DNA of 64,000 nt from Eutrophovita sp913057845 (GCA_963925895.1 CAWUVH010000011.1:1-64000); one strand, 5' to 3'; positions 53,003-62,565 are shown, numbered from the stretch's first letter. The notes: generated from the letters alone by a model not told the origin. Made by a program: numbers and translations.

Positions 53003-53422
53003 TTAGCTAATAAAAATGGATTTGAGAGTTTTTAGAGCTTCCTCAATTTCTTTCATTTGTTTTTTCGACAGCTTTTGAAATGCCACTTCAAGATGTTTAA
53101 GGTGCTCTGGAAAAAACTTTTCGAAAATCTTCTGCCCTTTATCAGTTAATTTAAGCAAATGACTACGAGCATCATTGGGATTTTCTAGAGTGGTAATAAA
53201 GCCTTTTTGAACCATGCGCTCAACTACACCAGTTAGAGAACTTTTGGAAATAAGTGTTTTTTCTCCTAACTGCTTATAGGTCATCGGCGACTGATTAGCC
53301 ACTGTCGCAATCACATCAAACTGAACCGGCAGTAGCCCTAACCCTCGGATATGGGCAGAAGAATAGCCCTCAAATTCTTGATAGGCTATAGCCAGCTGTT
53401 TAATAACGGGGAGAAAGTTCAT
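53003..53422 (-). CDS. MarR-family transcriptional regulator
   Basis: 139 residues with the winged helix at about 30-100: LPVQFDVIATVANQSPMTYKQLGEKTLISKSSLTGVVERMVQKGFI and the wing motif NPNDARSHLLKLTDKG. One of the MarR group that answers oxidants or phenolic compounds; no cysteine is seen in the protein, so thiol oxidation of itself is unlikely to be the signal. First gene of the operon with CDGSH and pirin genes and probably their repressor. The ATG lacks a ribosome-binding site and sits 8 bp after a strong -10 box. Confidence 0.92.
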   Translation of the reverse strand: MNFLPVIKQLAIAYQEFEGYSSAHIRGLGLLPVQFDVIATVANQSPMTYKQLGEKTLISKSSLTGVVERMVQKGFITTLENPNDARSHLLKLTDKGQKIFEKFFPEHLKHLEVAFQKLSKKQMKEIEEALKTLKSIFIS

Positions 53423-53430
53423 ATGCGTAC

Positions 53431-53459
53431 AATATAGTCAACATACATACTAATGTCAA
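53431..53459 (-). promoter_or_regulatory. Near-consensus sigma70 promoter of the marR operon
   Basis: Minus strand: TTGACA (53454-53459), exactly 17 bp, TATATT (53431-53436). Transcription should start at about 53422-53425, at or within three bases of the marR ATG (53420-53422), so the message would be leaderless or nearly so. Confidence 0.8.
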
Positions 53460-53500
53460 ATTCCTTACAAAACAGCTAAGTATTACAAAGAAGGTTGTGA

Positions 53501-53599
53501 TGGTGCGCCTGCGCCAATCCAGGCTATGAGTATGCCAAAGGTGAAGGTGTTACGCATAGTGACGGTAGAGCACCGAAGCTTTTTGATTTTAGCTTGTGA
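53501..53599 (+). pseudogene. Decayed Sel1-repeat fragment
   Basis: Between an in-frame TGA (53498-53500) and TGA (53597-53599) one frame reads WCACANPGYEYAKGEGV followed by THSDGRAPKLFDFSL. The pattern A.AN.GY.YAKGEGV......A.KLF matches one Sel1/TPR-like repeat with a few substitutions. There is no start codon, ribosome-binding site or further repeat, so it is a remnant of a larger gene. Confidence 0.6.
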
Positions 53600-53686
53600 A
53601 TTTAAATAGCAAACGGCTTGTGACAACTACGAAAAATTTAAGAAAGCAGGCGCAAACTGAACCTACATTCCTCCTAAACTCTTCAA

Positions 53687-53957
53687 TCATCTCTTTTGGC
53701 ACAACAGCTGGGTAACACAAGGTTGGCTATCAAGACTGCTACGGACCACACTCGACTTGATACCAAAATCAGCCTTCTCCGGAATAGCGCCACATTTTTC
53801 TATTGCAAACTCTATGTCTAACTGCCCAACACCTACCAACAATGACTTTCCAAACTCATCAAGAATGGTTCCCCCACTGATACCAGGCTGAAGTGCGGCA
53901 TCAATTTGAATTTGTGAAAAATTATTCCCTATTCCAGACTGAGCACTGACAATTCCT
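53687..53957 (-). pseudogene. Remnant of a trypsin-like (S1C/HtrA-type) serine protease, C-terminal part
   Basis: Right after the nitroreductase stop, a minus-strand frame without a start codon runs about 89 codons to TGA. It reads LEGIVSAQSGIGNNFSQIQ, then IDAALQPGISGGTILDEFG, then VGVGQLDIEFAI and later ADFGIKSSVVRSSLDS. This matches the tail of trypsin-like proteases in which QIDA..QPGNSGGP holds the catalytic serine and NFAIKSSV follows. Here the serine loop is changed to PGISGGT and the N-terminal half, with His and Asp, is missing. Confidence 0.75.
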
Positions 53958-53958
53958 T

Positions 53959-54621
53959 CTAATCATAGAAAACCGCTACGTTTTCGATAGACTCTCGTTC
54001 CGTTCGATACCTATTAACCGGATGCGACTCTTCTCCATATCCAAAACTAATACCACACAAAAGGTTGCGGTTTATATCGATTTGGACATGTTGCCGTATG
54101 ACATCAGGATAACTCGCGACAGCTGCCTGCGCAATTGTATTAATACCAAGCTCCTGCGCTAGAAGCATAAAAGAGGAAATATAAAGTCCACAGTCGAGCG
54201 CCCCATAAAGGCCAAGCTCTTTAGGAGTTGAAATGAACAATGCATGTGGCGCACTGAAAAAATTAAAGTTTTCTAGGCTCTGCTCCTTGGTTTTTTCGAC
54301 CTCACCTTTTTGAATGCCGACAGAATCATAAAGCTGCAATCCACAAACTTTCCTTCTCTCTCTAAAAACACCTGAATATTGCTCCGGAAAATCAAAATCA
54401 GGATTGGGAACATCCCCGCTGGACGCGGATTGAATCAACGAGTCACTAAGCTTCTTAAGCGACTCACCTGAAATGACATCTATAGCCCAAGGTTGCGTGT
54501 TACACCACGATGCCGTTTTTTGGACAGTTTTCAGCAAGTCATTAATCACCGTTCTTGGCAGAGGGGTCTCGGCGAATTTACGGCAACTGAATCTACCTTC
54601 TAGGGCTTTTTGCACACTCAT
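53959..54621 (-). CDS. Nitroreductase-family FMN oxidoreductase
   Basis: 220 residues of the NADH/NADPH-dependent nitroreductase fold: FSCRKFAETPLPRTVINDLL with the FMN-phosphate Arg, TASWCNTQPWAIDVISG, and the C-terminal LDCGLYISSFMLLAQELGINTIAQAA with GISFGYGEE. Members reduce nitroaromatics, quinones or flavins, or dehalogenate; substrate not predictable. It follows the AhpD-like gene by 32 bp on the same strand and could be cotranscribed with it. The protease remnant begins directly beyond its stop. Confidence 0.92.
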   Translation of the reverse strand: MSVQKALEGRFSCRKFAETPLPRTVINDLLKTVQKTASWCNTQPWAIDVISGESLKKLSDSLIQSASSGDVPNPDFDFPEQYSGVFRERRKVCGLQLYDSVGIQKGEVEKTKEQSLENFNFFSAPHALFISTPKELGLYGALDCGLYISSFMLLAQELGINTIAQAAVASYPDVIRQHVQIDINRNLLCGISFGYGEESHPVNRYRTERESIENVAVFYD

Positions 54622-54653
54622 TTCTCACTCCCACTTTTTTGTAATATTCCTAA

Positions 54654-55145
54654 CTACTTAGACCTCGCTCGCTTCTTCACCTTATTGCTAGCCGCCGAAG
54701 AAGTCTTAGCCTCGTACTTCCACTTTGGAGCCAACTGCTTTGATTGAAACATATCGTCAACGGGAAGCTGATACCCATCGGTTAATCGATTCCCCGCGTT
54801 AGCCAAAGCTACAATTGAATTTAACTCCCCAAGGATTTCATCATCTAGACCTTTTTTTCGAGCTGCAGCAGTGTGACTATTTATACAGTAAGTGCAACTA
54901 TTCGTGATGCTCACTGCCAGATAAATTAACTCCTTGGTCAGCGGGTCCAAACGAGACGGCTTGATCATTGCCTCCTTCATTTGACTCCAAAACTGCTTCA
55001 GCAAAGGAGGGTGTGAAGCCAATGCCCTCCATATGTTATTCACATAATCAGATTGACGTGTGTTCATAATATCGTCAAAAATCTCTCGAACTTCTGGTGT
55101 CGCATCGGCATAATTCACCAAATCAACTAATGGGTTTTTTGCCAT
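54654..55145 (-). CDS. AhpD-like / carboxymuconolactone decarboxylase-family protein
   Basis: 163 residues of the AhpD-like fold with the catalytic CxxC and following His in NSCTYCINSHTAAARKKG, and LIYLAVSITNSC before it. Such proteins act in peroxide detoxification or have unknown thiol chemistry; the CMD motif alone does not settle substrate. The C-terminus is basic (SNKVKKRARSK). Divergent from yciB. Confidence 0.9.
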   Translation of the reverse strand: MAKNPLVDLVNYADATPEVREIFDDIMNTRQSDYVNNIWRALASHPPLLKQFWSQMKEAMIKPSRLDPLTKELIYLAVSITNSCTYCINSHTAAARKKGLDDEILGELNSIVALANAGNRLTDGYQLPVDDMFQSKQLAPKWKYEAKTSSAASNKVKKRARSK

Positions 55146-55304
55146 TTGGAAACGCTCTCCTTTACTAAATGAATAATGCCGGTAAAAGTGAAATGGTACC
55201 TTGATACAGTAAATGAATCGGCGGGCATTAACGTTAAAAAAACAAGTTTCACGATTAGATTAGAATACTTAACTAGAAAACACTCGACATATCGGAACAT
55301 AAAC

Positions 55305-55841
55305 GTGAAATTTTTCTTTGAAATATTCCCCATCATCATTTTCTTCTTTGTTTTTAAAAGCTACGGCATTATGGCCGCAACAGCTGCCGCGATCATAACG
55401 ACCATTGCTCAAACAGCTTGGTCCTGGATGCGACACAAGAAAATAGAGCGAATGATGATGATTAACCTAGGAATCATCGTGATTCTCGGTGGAGCAACGT
55501 TAATACTTAAAGACGAAACGTTCATCAAATGGAAACCCACAGCTCTTTATTGGGCTTTCGCAATCATACTTACCCTTTCCAACCTTCTTTTTAAGAAAAA
55601 TTTGATCAAAGCAATGATGGGCTCAAAAATGAAGATGCCTGACGCGCTATGGAGTAAATTAAATCTTAGTTGGGCAGGTTTTTTCCTATTCATGGGTTTC
55701 CTCAATCTGTATGTAGCCTTCAACTTCGACACGGACATGTGGGTTAACTTTAAATTGTTTGGTGGCATGGGTTTACTTTTGATTTTTGCATTAGGACAAG
55801 CATTTGTTTTAGCGAAACACATCACCCCCGAAGACGATTAA
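55305..55841 (+). CDS. yciB: Inner-membrane spanning protein YciB (intracellular septation protein A)
   Basis: 178 residues from GTG at 55305: VKFFFEIFPIIIFFFVFKSYGIMAATAAAI matches the family's usual N-terminus, followed by about five membrane helices and the signature LWSKLNLSWAGFFLFMGFLNLYVAF. YciB works with cell-envelope synthesis and septation proteins. A longer frame from 55176 adds a charged, non-conserved segment and is rejected. First gene of a yciB-bolA-parvulin series. Confidence 0.93.
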   Translation: MKFFFEIFPIIIFFFVFKSYGIMAATAAAIITTIAQTAWSWMRHKKIERMMMINLGIIVILGGATLILKDETFIKWKPTALYWAFAIILTLSNLLFKKNLIKAMMGSKMKMPDALWSKLNLSWAGFFLFMGFLNLYVAFNFDTDMWVNFKLFGGMGLLLIFALGQAFVLAKHITPEDD

Positions 55842-55899
55842 GGTTACCTGCGCGCCTCATACGTAAGACGTAAGAACGACAACAAGAATTTTATTTCAT

Positions 55900-56163
55900 A
55901 TGAATACGATCGATAAAATTAAACAAAGACTAACCCAATTAGAACCTACCGCAATCGATATTTTTGATGACTCAGCGTCACATGCTGGTCACGCAGGCGT
56001 CCAGGAGTCTGGCGGCGGACATTATGAGCTGACCATCGTGTCACCGAGGTTTTCCGGAAAAGCAACCATACAAAGACATAGAATGATTTATGAATGTTTG
56101 TCAGACCTTATGCCTGGAGCCATTCACGCTTTATCAATACAAGCATTCGGTCCGGAAGATTAA
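55900..56163 (+). CDS. bolA: BolA-family protein
   Basis: 87 residues with the BolA fold: IDIFDDSASHAGHAGVQESGGGHYELTIVSPRFSGKATIQRHRMIYECLSD-type order, of which SGGGHYELTIVS and RHRMIY are most diagnostic, and the closing GAIHALSIQAFGPED. BolA proteins bind [2Fe-2S] clusters with monothiol glutaredoxins and affect cell shape and stress response. 58 bp after yciB. Confidence 0.93.
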   Translation: MNTIDKIKQRLTQLEPTAIDIFDDSASHAGHAGVQESGGGHYELTIVSPRFSGKATIQRHRMIYECLSDLMPGAIHALSIQAFGPED

Positions 56164-56205
56164 TCGATAAGCGTTTCTCAAAAATCGCAACAGCTAGGAA
56201 ATACT

Positions 56206-57012
56206 ATGAAAGTACTCCACCAAACGTTAAAAACTCTAATTTTTTTCGTCGTCCTAAACATTTCGGTAGTTAGTGCTGCTCAAGAAGTTATCGCTGTTGT
56301 AAATGGCGTTGACGTCTCCACATCAAAATATGAAATGTTGATTAACAGCCAGATAAGTCAAGGACAAGAGGACACGCCAGAGTTTCGAAAAAGCGTACTC
56401 GATGTAATGATTACCCGTGAAATCCTAGCTCAAGAAGCATTGCGTCGAAAAATAAATGAAGATCTAGAGTTCCAGCGACAACTTGACGCCACTAAAGAGC
56501 AATTACTCCTTAACGCATTATTTGGACAAATCATAAAAGCCAGCGAACCCGATGAGGCGGAAAAACGCGCTGAGCACGCAAAACTTAAAAAAGCGCGTGC
56601 CAAGTCCATGGAATATCTCGTACGTCACATTCTCGTAGAAGACAAAGATACGGCGAATGGCATTATTGCTCGGATCGCTACTGGTGAGGATTTTACTGCC
56701 CTGGCATCAGAATTATCGATTGATATCAGTACAAAAGATATTGGAGGAAAACTCGATTGGTCCACTCCTGATCGCTTTGTAAAACCATTTTCAGACGCAA
56801 TGATTGCTCTTAGTAAAGGCGAGTTAACGCAGGAGCCGGTACTTTCAAATTTCGGCTATCACATAGTTGAAATGCTGGACATCAGGGAGGCCTCTTTCCC
56901 TGAATATGATGAGTTATCCGATCAAATTCGCAAAGACCTCATAACTGAAAAACGAGATGCTCTCATTTCGGCTCTACGAGATTCGGCGACGATCGAGACC
57001 TTCGATCAATAG
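56206..57012 (+). CDS. Periplasmic parvulin-type peptidylprolyl isomerase
   Basis: 268 residues. A signal peptide (LIFFVVLNISVVSAA, cleavage near residue 25) leads to a SurA/PrsA-like helical chaperone region (VAVVNGVDVSTSKYEMLINSQI) and a rotamase domain at about 135-235 (VRHILVEDKDTANGIIARIATGEDFTALASELS, IGGKLDWSTPDRFVKPFSDAMIAL, FGYHIVEMLDIRE). It should help fold outer-membrane or periplasmic proteins. 42 bp after bolA, converging on purL. Confidence 0.93.
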   Translation: MKVLHQTLKTLIFFVVLNISVVSAAQEVIAVVNGVDVSTSKYEMLINSQISQGQEDTPEFRKSVLDVMITREILAQEALRRKINEDLEFQRQLDATKEQLLLNALFGQIIKASEPDEAEKRAEHAKLKKARAKSMEYLVRHILVEDKDTANGIIARIATGEDFTALASELSIDISTKDIGGKLDWSTPDRFVKPFSDAMIALSKGELTQEPVLSNFGYHIVEMLDIREASFPEYDELSDQIRKDLITEKRDALISALRDSATIETFDQ

Positions 57013-57029
57013 ACCAGTCAGAATGCGAA

Positions 57030-60000
57030 TCAACTAACCCAATAACGCGCATTACGGAACATAAACATCCAGGCCCCATCTTCGTTCCAGTCTTCTGGAT
57101 GCCAAGAGTTCTGAGTCGCTCGAAACACCCTCTCTGGGTGAGGCATCATAATCGTAAATCGACCATCACGAGAAGTGAAACCCGTCTCCCCACCAGCAGA
57201 GCCATTTGGATTAAAAGGATACTGTTCAGACACCTCTCCATAGTTGTCAACATAACGCATAGAGACATAAGACCTTGCTTGGATGTTTTGCTGCTCAGAT
57301 TCAAACTCAACCAAACCCTCTCCATGGGATGTAACAACAGGTATTCTTGAACCAACCATATCTCTAAACAAAATCGAAGGGCTTGGTGTGATTTCCGTCA
57401 TCACAAAACGAGCTTCAAATTGTTCAGATTTATTCTTAACAAAACGTGGCCAGTGTTCAGCCCCAGGAATAATTGCACGCAGATTAGACATCATTTGACA
57501 TCCATTACATACCCCCAACGCAAAACTATCCTCCCGATTAAAAAATTCTGAGAACTCATCTAATGCTCTCGCATTAAATAAAATAGATTTCGCCCAACCT
57601 TCACCAGCTCCAAGAACGTCTCCATAAGAGAAACCTCCACAGGCTGCTAGCCCTTTAAATTCAGCTAAAGAAGTACGGCCTGAAATAATGTCACTCATAT
57701 GAACATCGATCGCAGAAAACCCAGCTCGATCGAAGGATGCCGCCATTTCAATCTGACCATTTACCCCTTGCTCTCGTAGCACAGCTATTTTCGGCTTAGC
57801 ACCCTTGTTAATAACAGCCGCTCGATACGAATCATTGATATCAAACGTTAAATGCGCATTTAAGCCTGGATCAGAAGTGTCCAAAATTCGATCATATTCT
57901 TGTTTGGCGCATTCTGGATTGTCACGCATTGACTGCATCTGAAACGTGGTTTTAGACCACGTACGCTGGAGTAACCAACCAGCCTCATCCATCAAAGGGC
58001 TTCCGTTAGATGAAATTTCTAGCGTACCTTTATCATTCAGGCACCCAATTTTTCTGGCGCAATCGGCAAGCCCGTATGATTCCAATATCGAATGTACCTC
58101 TAATTCAGCAGAGTTATCAATTTGGATAACTGCCCCGAGCTCCTCACTAAAAAGTGCCGCAAGTTGCCTATTGTGATCAGACCCCACTTCTAAATCTACG
58201 GTCAATCCAACATGTGATGCAAACATGCACTCAGCCAAGGTGACAATCAAGCCCCCATCTGACCGATCGTGGTAGGCCAGAATTTTATTTCTCTTATTTA
58301 AATCCTGTATCGCTTTAAAGAAAGCCTGTAGGATTTTTGCGCTATCAAGGTCGGGGACATCTCCATGCTCCAAAAGATACGCTTGATGCAAGATGGAACC
58401 GCCCATACGATTTTTACCGCCACCCAAGTCAATCAAAATCAATTGCGTATTTAAATCAGGCCTTAGGACAGGCGTTAATGTTCTTCTAATATCCGACACA
58501 GGAGAAAACGCTGAGATAACTAAGGAAACGGGAGAGACGACTTGTTTATCTTGAGCGCCTTCCCGCCAAGCGGTCCGCATTGCCATCGAATCCTTACCCA
58601 CAGGAATGCTTATCCCAAGCTGCGGGCAAAGCTCCAGACCAACGGCTGCGACAGTATCAAAGAGATTTGCATCCTCCCCTTCAAAACCAGCAGGTGCCAT
58701 CCAATTTGCTGATAATTTAATATTACTTAGACGATCAATCTGTGCAGCTGCTATGTTCGTAATTGCCTCACCAATTGCCATTCGTCCAGAAGCTGGTCCA
58801 TCCATCACTGCTAAAGGAGCACGTTCGCCAATTGCAAATGCCTCACCAACATACTGATCAAATCCCATAGCAGTCACCGCAACATTACTGACCGGTATTT
58901 GCCAGGGGCCAACAAATTGGTCTCGTGAACAAAGTCCTCCGACTGAACGGTCACCAATCGAAATTAGAAATGTTTTATCTGCCACTGCTGGGAATGAGAG
59001 CACTCGTGTGAACGCGTCATCCAATTTTATCAGTGGATATTTTTTGGTTTTTATCTGTGGTTTTTTTCGTTTTACATCACGCGTCATTTTGGGTGGTTTA
59101 TCCAACATAACTGATAGCGCGATATCTACAGGCTTATTACCGAAATGAGAATCAAATACGTTCAGGTGACTGTCTGCCGTCGCCTCACCGAGCACCGCAA
59201 ATGGACAGCGTTCTCGTTCACAAATTTTTTGGAACTGTTCAAAACTCTCAGGATCTACCGCCAACATATAACGCTCTTGCGACTCATTACTCCATATTTG
59301 CATCGGCGTCATACCGGGCTCCTCAGATGGAATACGCCTTAAGTCAATACGCGCGCCGCAGTGCGCGTCATTTACCAATTCGGGAAGAGCATTAGAAAGA
59401 CCACCGGCTCCAACATCATGGATCGACAATATTGGATTTTTGTCGTCTAGCCCCCAACACCGATCGATCACCTCCTGACATCGTCTTTGAATCTCCGGAT
59501 TCCCTCTTTGAACAGAGTCAAAATCGAGATCAACACTATTTTCACCAGTTGCCATACTCGAAGCAGCCCCTCCTCCCATACCAATGAGCATGCCGGGACC
59601 ACCAAGCTGAACGATCAACGTACCTGCTTTAAATAACTCCTTTATGGATTGCTGATCAGTAATATTGCCCAAGCCACCAGCCAACATAATTGGCTTATGG
59701 TATCCACGAACGACCCCTTCTATCTCTTGCTCATAATTCCTAAAATATCCACAGAGATTAGGTCGGCCAAATTCGTTATTAAACGCTGCGCCTCCAATGG
59801 GACCTTCCAACATGATATCTAATGCAGATGCAATACGATCCGGTTTGCCAACGCCATTTTCCTCCCAAGGTTCACCCGCCCCTGGTATCCGCAGGTGAGA
59901 GACACTGAAGCCTGCGAGACCGGCTTTCGGCTTCGCCCCTCTGCCTGTGGCCCCTTCATCCCTAATCTCTCCGCCAGAACCAGTTGCGGCACCAGGAAAT

Positions 60001-60926
60001 GGAGAGATAGCTGTGGGATGATTGTGTGTTTCCACCTTCATTAAAGTATGTGTTAACTCGTTTTGCACATATTCATATCGACCGTTTGGCATAGGCCTGA
60101 AGCGGTTAACCTCGGTCCCCTCCATAATTGCAGAGTTATCCGAGTAGGCCACAATAGTACCCTTCGGTACCTGTCGGTGCGTCTCTCGAATCATGCCGAA
60201 CAAAGAATAATCTTGCGCTTGACCATCGATTATCCAGGATGCGTTAAAAATCTTGTGGCGACAATGCTCTGAGTTCGCTTGAGCAAACATCATTAACTCT
60301 ACATCCGTAGGATCTCGACCAATTCGCTCAAAGTTATGCTGAAGATAATCAATCTCATCTGGGGAGAGGGCTAAACCCATCTCACGATCACAATCTTCTA
60401 ACGCACGTCGACCATCTTTTAATACCGGTATTGTGCGGAGCGGCTGCGGTTGCACGTGTCTGAAAAGTTTCTTTGCATCATTGATGTCAACAAGGACAGT
60501 TTCAGTCATACGATCATGAACCATCGAGACAATACGCTTCAGAGTAGCTTGTGAAGCCGATTGATGCCTCTTCGTTTTGAAACTCCAGACGACACCACGC
60601 TCTATTCGAGAGACTTCCATAAGCCCGCAGGCTTTGGCAATATCAGTTGCCTTGGTTGACCAAGGGGAGATAGAACCAAGCCGAGGAACCACAACGAAAT
60701 GGGCACTATCATCTGCTGATTTTGACTCTTTGGGGCCATAAGCGAGAATTTGATCAAGCTGAATGACCTGTTCCCCAGAAAGGGGGTTATCCAACTCGAC
60801 AAAATGCCAAAAAACTGCTGAGATCTCACTTATTTGGGGATCTATAGCCTGCACTTCTTTGGATAGTTCATCGAGGCGAAATTGCGAAAAGGCTTGACGA
60901 CCTTTTAAAAAAACGATTTCCGGCAT
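57030..60926 (-). CDS. purL: Phosphoribosylformylglycinamidine synthase
   Basis: Fourth step of purine synthesis: FGAR, glutamine and ATP to FGAM. A 1298-residue single-chain enzyme of the Gram-negative type. Synthetase half: MMFAQANSEHCRHKIFNASW, VETHNHPTAISPFPGAATGSGGEIRDEGATGRG, GGLGNITDQQ and HDVGAGGLSNALPEL. C-terminal glutaminase with the catalytic Cys in LGVCNGCQMMSNL, AACGGFSYGDVLGAGEGWA and MPHPERVFR. Convergent with the parvulin gene and divergent from the NAD(P)H-hydrate repair gene. Confidence 0.98.
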   Translation of the reverse strand: MPEIVFLKGRQAFSQFRLDELSKEVQAIDPQISEISAVFWHFVELDNPLSGEQVIQLDQILAYGPKESKSADDSAHFVVVPRLGSISPWSTKATDIAKACGLMEVSRIERGVVWSFKTKRHQSASQATLKRIVSMVHDRMTETVLVDINDAKKLFRHVQPQPLRTIPVLKDGRRALEDCDREMGLALSPDEIDYLQHNFERIGRDPTDVELMMFAQANSEHCRHKIFNASWIIDGQAQDYSLFGMIRETHRQVPKGTIVAYSDNSAIMEGTEVNRFRPMPNGRYEYVQNELTHTLMKVETHNHPTAISPFPGAATGSGGEIRDEGATGRGAKPKAGLAGFSVSHLRIPGAGEPWEENGVGKPDRIASALDIMLEGPIGGAAFNNEFGRPNLCGYFRNYEQEIEGVVRGYHKPIMLAGGLGNITDQQSIKELFKAGTLIVQLGGPGMLIGMGGGAASSMATGENSVDLDFDSVQRGNPEIQRRCQEVIDRCWGLDDKNPILSIHDVGAGGLSNALPELVNDAHCGARIDLRRIPSEEPGMTPMQIWSNESQERYMLAVDPESFEQFQKICERERCPFAVLGEATADSHLNVFDSHFGNKPVDIALSVMLDKPPKMTRDVKRKKPQIKTKKYPLIKLDDAFTRVLSFPAVADKTFLISIGDRSVGGLCSRDQFVGPWQIPVSNVAVTAMGFDQYVGEAFAIGERAPLAVMDGPASGRMAIGEAITNIAAAQIDRLSNIKLSANWMAPAGFEGEDANLFDTVAAVGLELCPQLGISIPVGKDSMAMRTAWREGAQDKQVVSPVSLVISAFSPVSDIRRTLTPVLRPDLNTQLILIDLGGGKNRMGGSILHQAYLLEHGDVPDLDSAKILQAFFKAIQDLNKRNKILAYHDRSDGGLIVTLAECMFASHVGLTVDLEVGSDHNRQLAALFSEELGAVIQIDNSAELEVHSILESYGLADCARKIGCLNDKGTLEISSNGSPLMDEAGWLLQRTWSKTTFQMQSMRDNPECAKQEYDRILDTSDPGLNAHLTFDINDSYRAAVINKGAKPKIAVLREQGVNGQIEMAASFDRAGFSAIDVHMSDIISGRTSLAEFKGLAACGGFSYGDVLGAGEGWAKSILFNARALDEFSEFFNREDSFALGVCNGCQMMSNLRAIIPGAEHWPRFVKNKSEQFEARFVMTEITPSPSILFRDMVGSRIPVVTSHGEGLVEFESEQQNIQARSYVSMRYVDNYGEVSEQYPFNPNGSAGGETGFTSRDGRFTIMMPHPERVFRATQNSWHPEDWNEDGAWMFMFRNARYWVS

Positions 60927-61026
60927 GGAGTCTATGATTTTGAGTAAGATATCTTCAAACCAAGATTATAGCTGACGAATGCCCATCAAATGTCCGACCA
61001 TAAATCAAATCGCCTATACTGAACCT

Positions 61027-62532
61027 ATGCATAAGGTACCCGTCTACCAGACTGAGCAGATACGACAGATTGAGGAGTACTTATTCTCCCTCAATCCGAA
61101 ACCTAACCTTATGGAGTCAGCAGGAAAAAATGTCGCTGACCTTGCGATTCAAGTCGCACCAACTCACGCTCGTTCGGCTTTAGTCATCGTAGGTCCTGGA
61201 AATAATGGCGGTGACGGGTACGTTACTGCCAGACATCTTAAACATGCAAATTTTCGCGTTTCAGTCCTCGCTCCACTCAATAAAAATCAGAGCTCTCCCG
61301 ATGCGGTTAGCGCCCTCGAAAAATGGGAATCGGCCGGTGGAACAATCCAAAGCACTCTAAGTAATGAAGACTCCTATGATCTAATCATTGATGGGTTATT
61401 CGGTATTGGCTTAAAACGTAACCTGTCCGGCGAACTCGAAGAACTCGTTAAACATATTAATCGCCTGCCAGCTACGATCATATCCATCGACATACCGTCT
61501 GGATTAAGTGCGGACACAGGGAACGTCATGGGTTGTTGCATTCGAGCACACCATACCGTTACTTTTCTTGGATATAAAGTCGGTTTACACACGGGTCTTG
61601 GGCCAGATTATTCAGGCACAATCCATTTCAGCGACCTCAATATGGGACCTGTACCACCCCCTGATAACCATGGTTACCTAATCGGCAATGAGGTCCTAAA
61701 TAATGTTCTGACACCAAGAGCCAAATCATCTCATAAAGGCACACATGGTCAGCTCGTTATCATTGGGGGCAGTGAAGGTTTAGTTGGTGCCGCGGTCTTA
61801 TCAGGGCGCGCCGCTATTAAGTTAGGCGCAGGACGTGTTCTCATGGGTTTCGTCGATGCGGCATCACCCTCGATAGATTGGATGCAGCCAGAAATTATGA
61901 TGAGAAAAGCTTCTGAGGTCATCCAACTTGATAGCACAACATGCATCGCCATCGGTCCCGGTCTTGGCGTCAGTAACATCGCGTACGATATTCTGACAAA
62001 GATCTTAGCTCTACCTATACCGATCGTCTTGGATGCTGATGCGTTAAATCTTATTGCACAACATCCTGCACTCGTGACGCTGACTAATAACCGTGACAAC
62101 TCGACTGTACTCACGCCACACCCCGGTGAAGCAGCCAGATTATTGGACTGTTCTGTTAGGGAAATTCAAGCAAATAGAGTACAGGCAACATTAACCCTAG
62201 CAAGTAAGTTTAATGCGGAAGTGGTCCTTAAAGGTGTCGGTAGCGTGTGCGCATTTCCGGATGGTAATTGGTTTATCAATACAACCGGGAACCCGGGAAT
62301 GGCCAGTGCAGGCATGGGTGACGTCTTGACAGGTATTATCGGTGCGTTTGTCGCTCAAGGAGCCTATAGCCACACAGCCCTGCTAGCTGCAGTGTATCTT
62401 CAAGGGCTAGCGGCAGATCAATTATCAAACGATGGCTGCGGCCCGATAGGAATGACCGCATCAGAAACAATTGATGCGGCAAGAATAATATTCAACAAAC
62501 AACGAAATGCTAACGTTACACCACTTGTATAG
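61027..62532 (+). CDS. nnr: Bifunctional NAD(P)H-hydrate repair enzyme (epimerase/dehydratase)
   Basis: Repairs hydrated NADH and NADPH. The N-terminal YjeF epimerase domain (about 1-210) begins VPVYQTEQIRQIE and holds GPGNNGGDGYVTARHL and IDIPSGLSADTG; the C-terminal ADP-dependent dehydratase domain has GTHGQLVIIGGSEGLVGAAVLSGRAAIKLGAG, LDADALNLIA, LTPHPGEAARLL and NPGMASAGMGDVLTGII. The longer frame starts at 60979; ATG 61027 fits the conserved start and follows TATACT by six bases, so a leaderless message is possible. About 500 residues, full length. Confidence 0.94.
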   Translation: MHKVPVYQTEQIRQIEEYLFSLNPKPNLMESAGKNVADLAIQVAPTHARSALVIVGPGNNGGDGYVTARHLKHANFRVSVLAPLNKNQSSPDAVSALEKWESAGGTIQSTLSNEDSYDLIIDGLFGIGLKRNLSGELEELVKHINRLPATIISIDIPSGLSADTGNVMGCCIRAHHTVTFLGYKVGLHTGLGPDYSGTIHFSDLNMGPVPPPDNHGYLIGNEVLNNVLTPRAKSSHKGTHGQLVIIGGSEGLVGAAVLSGRAAIKLGAGRVLMGFVDAASPSIDWMQPEIMMRKASEVIQLDSTTCIAIGPGLGVSNIAYDILTKILALPIPIVLDADALNLIAQHPALVTLTNNRDNSTVLTPHPGEAARLLDCSVREIQANRVQATLTLASKFNAEVVLKGVGSVCAFPDGNWFINTTGNPGMASAGMGDVLTGIIGAFVAQGAYSHTALLAAVYLQGLAADQLSNDGCGPIGMTASETIDAARIIFNKQRNANVTPLV

Positions 62533-62565
62533 TGGTCAGCGATATAAAATATAGAGGATATATCA

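Noticed and set aside
55176..55304. Extended YciB N-terminus
   Set aside because: YciB proteins begin directly with the first membrane helix, matched by GTG 55305.
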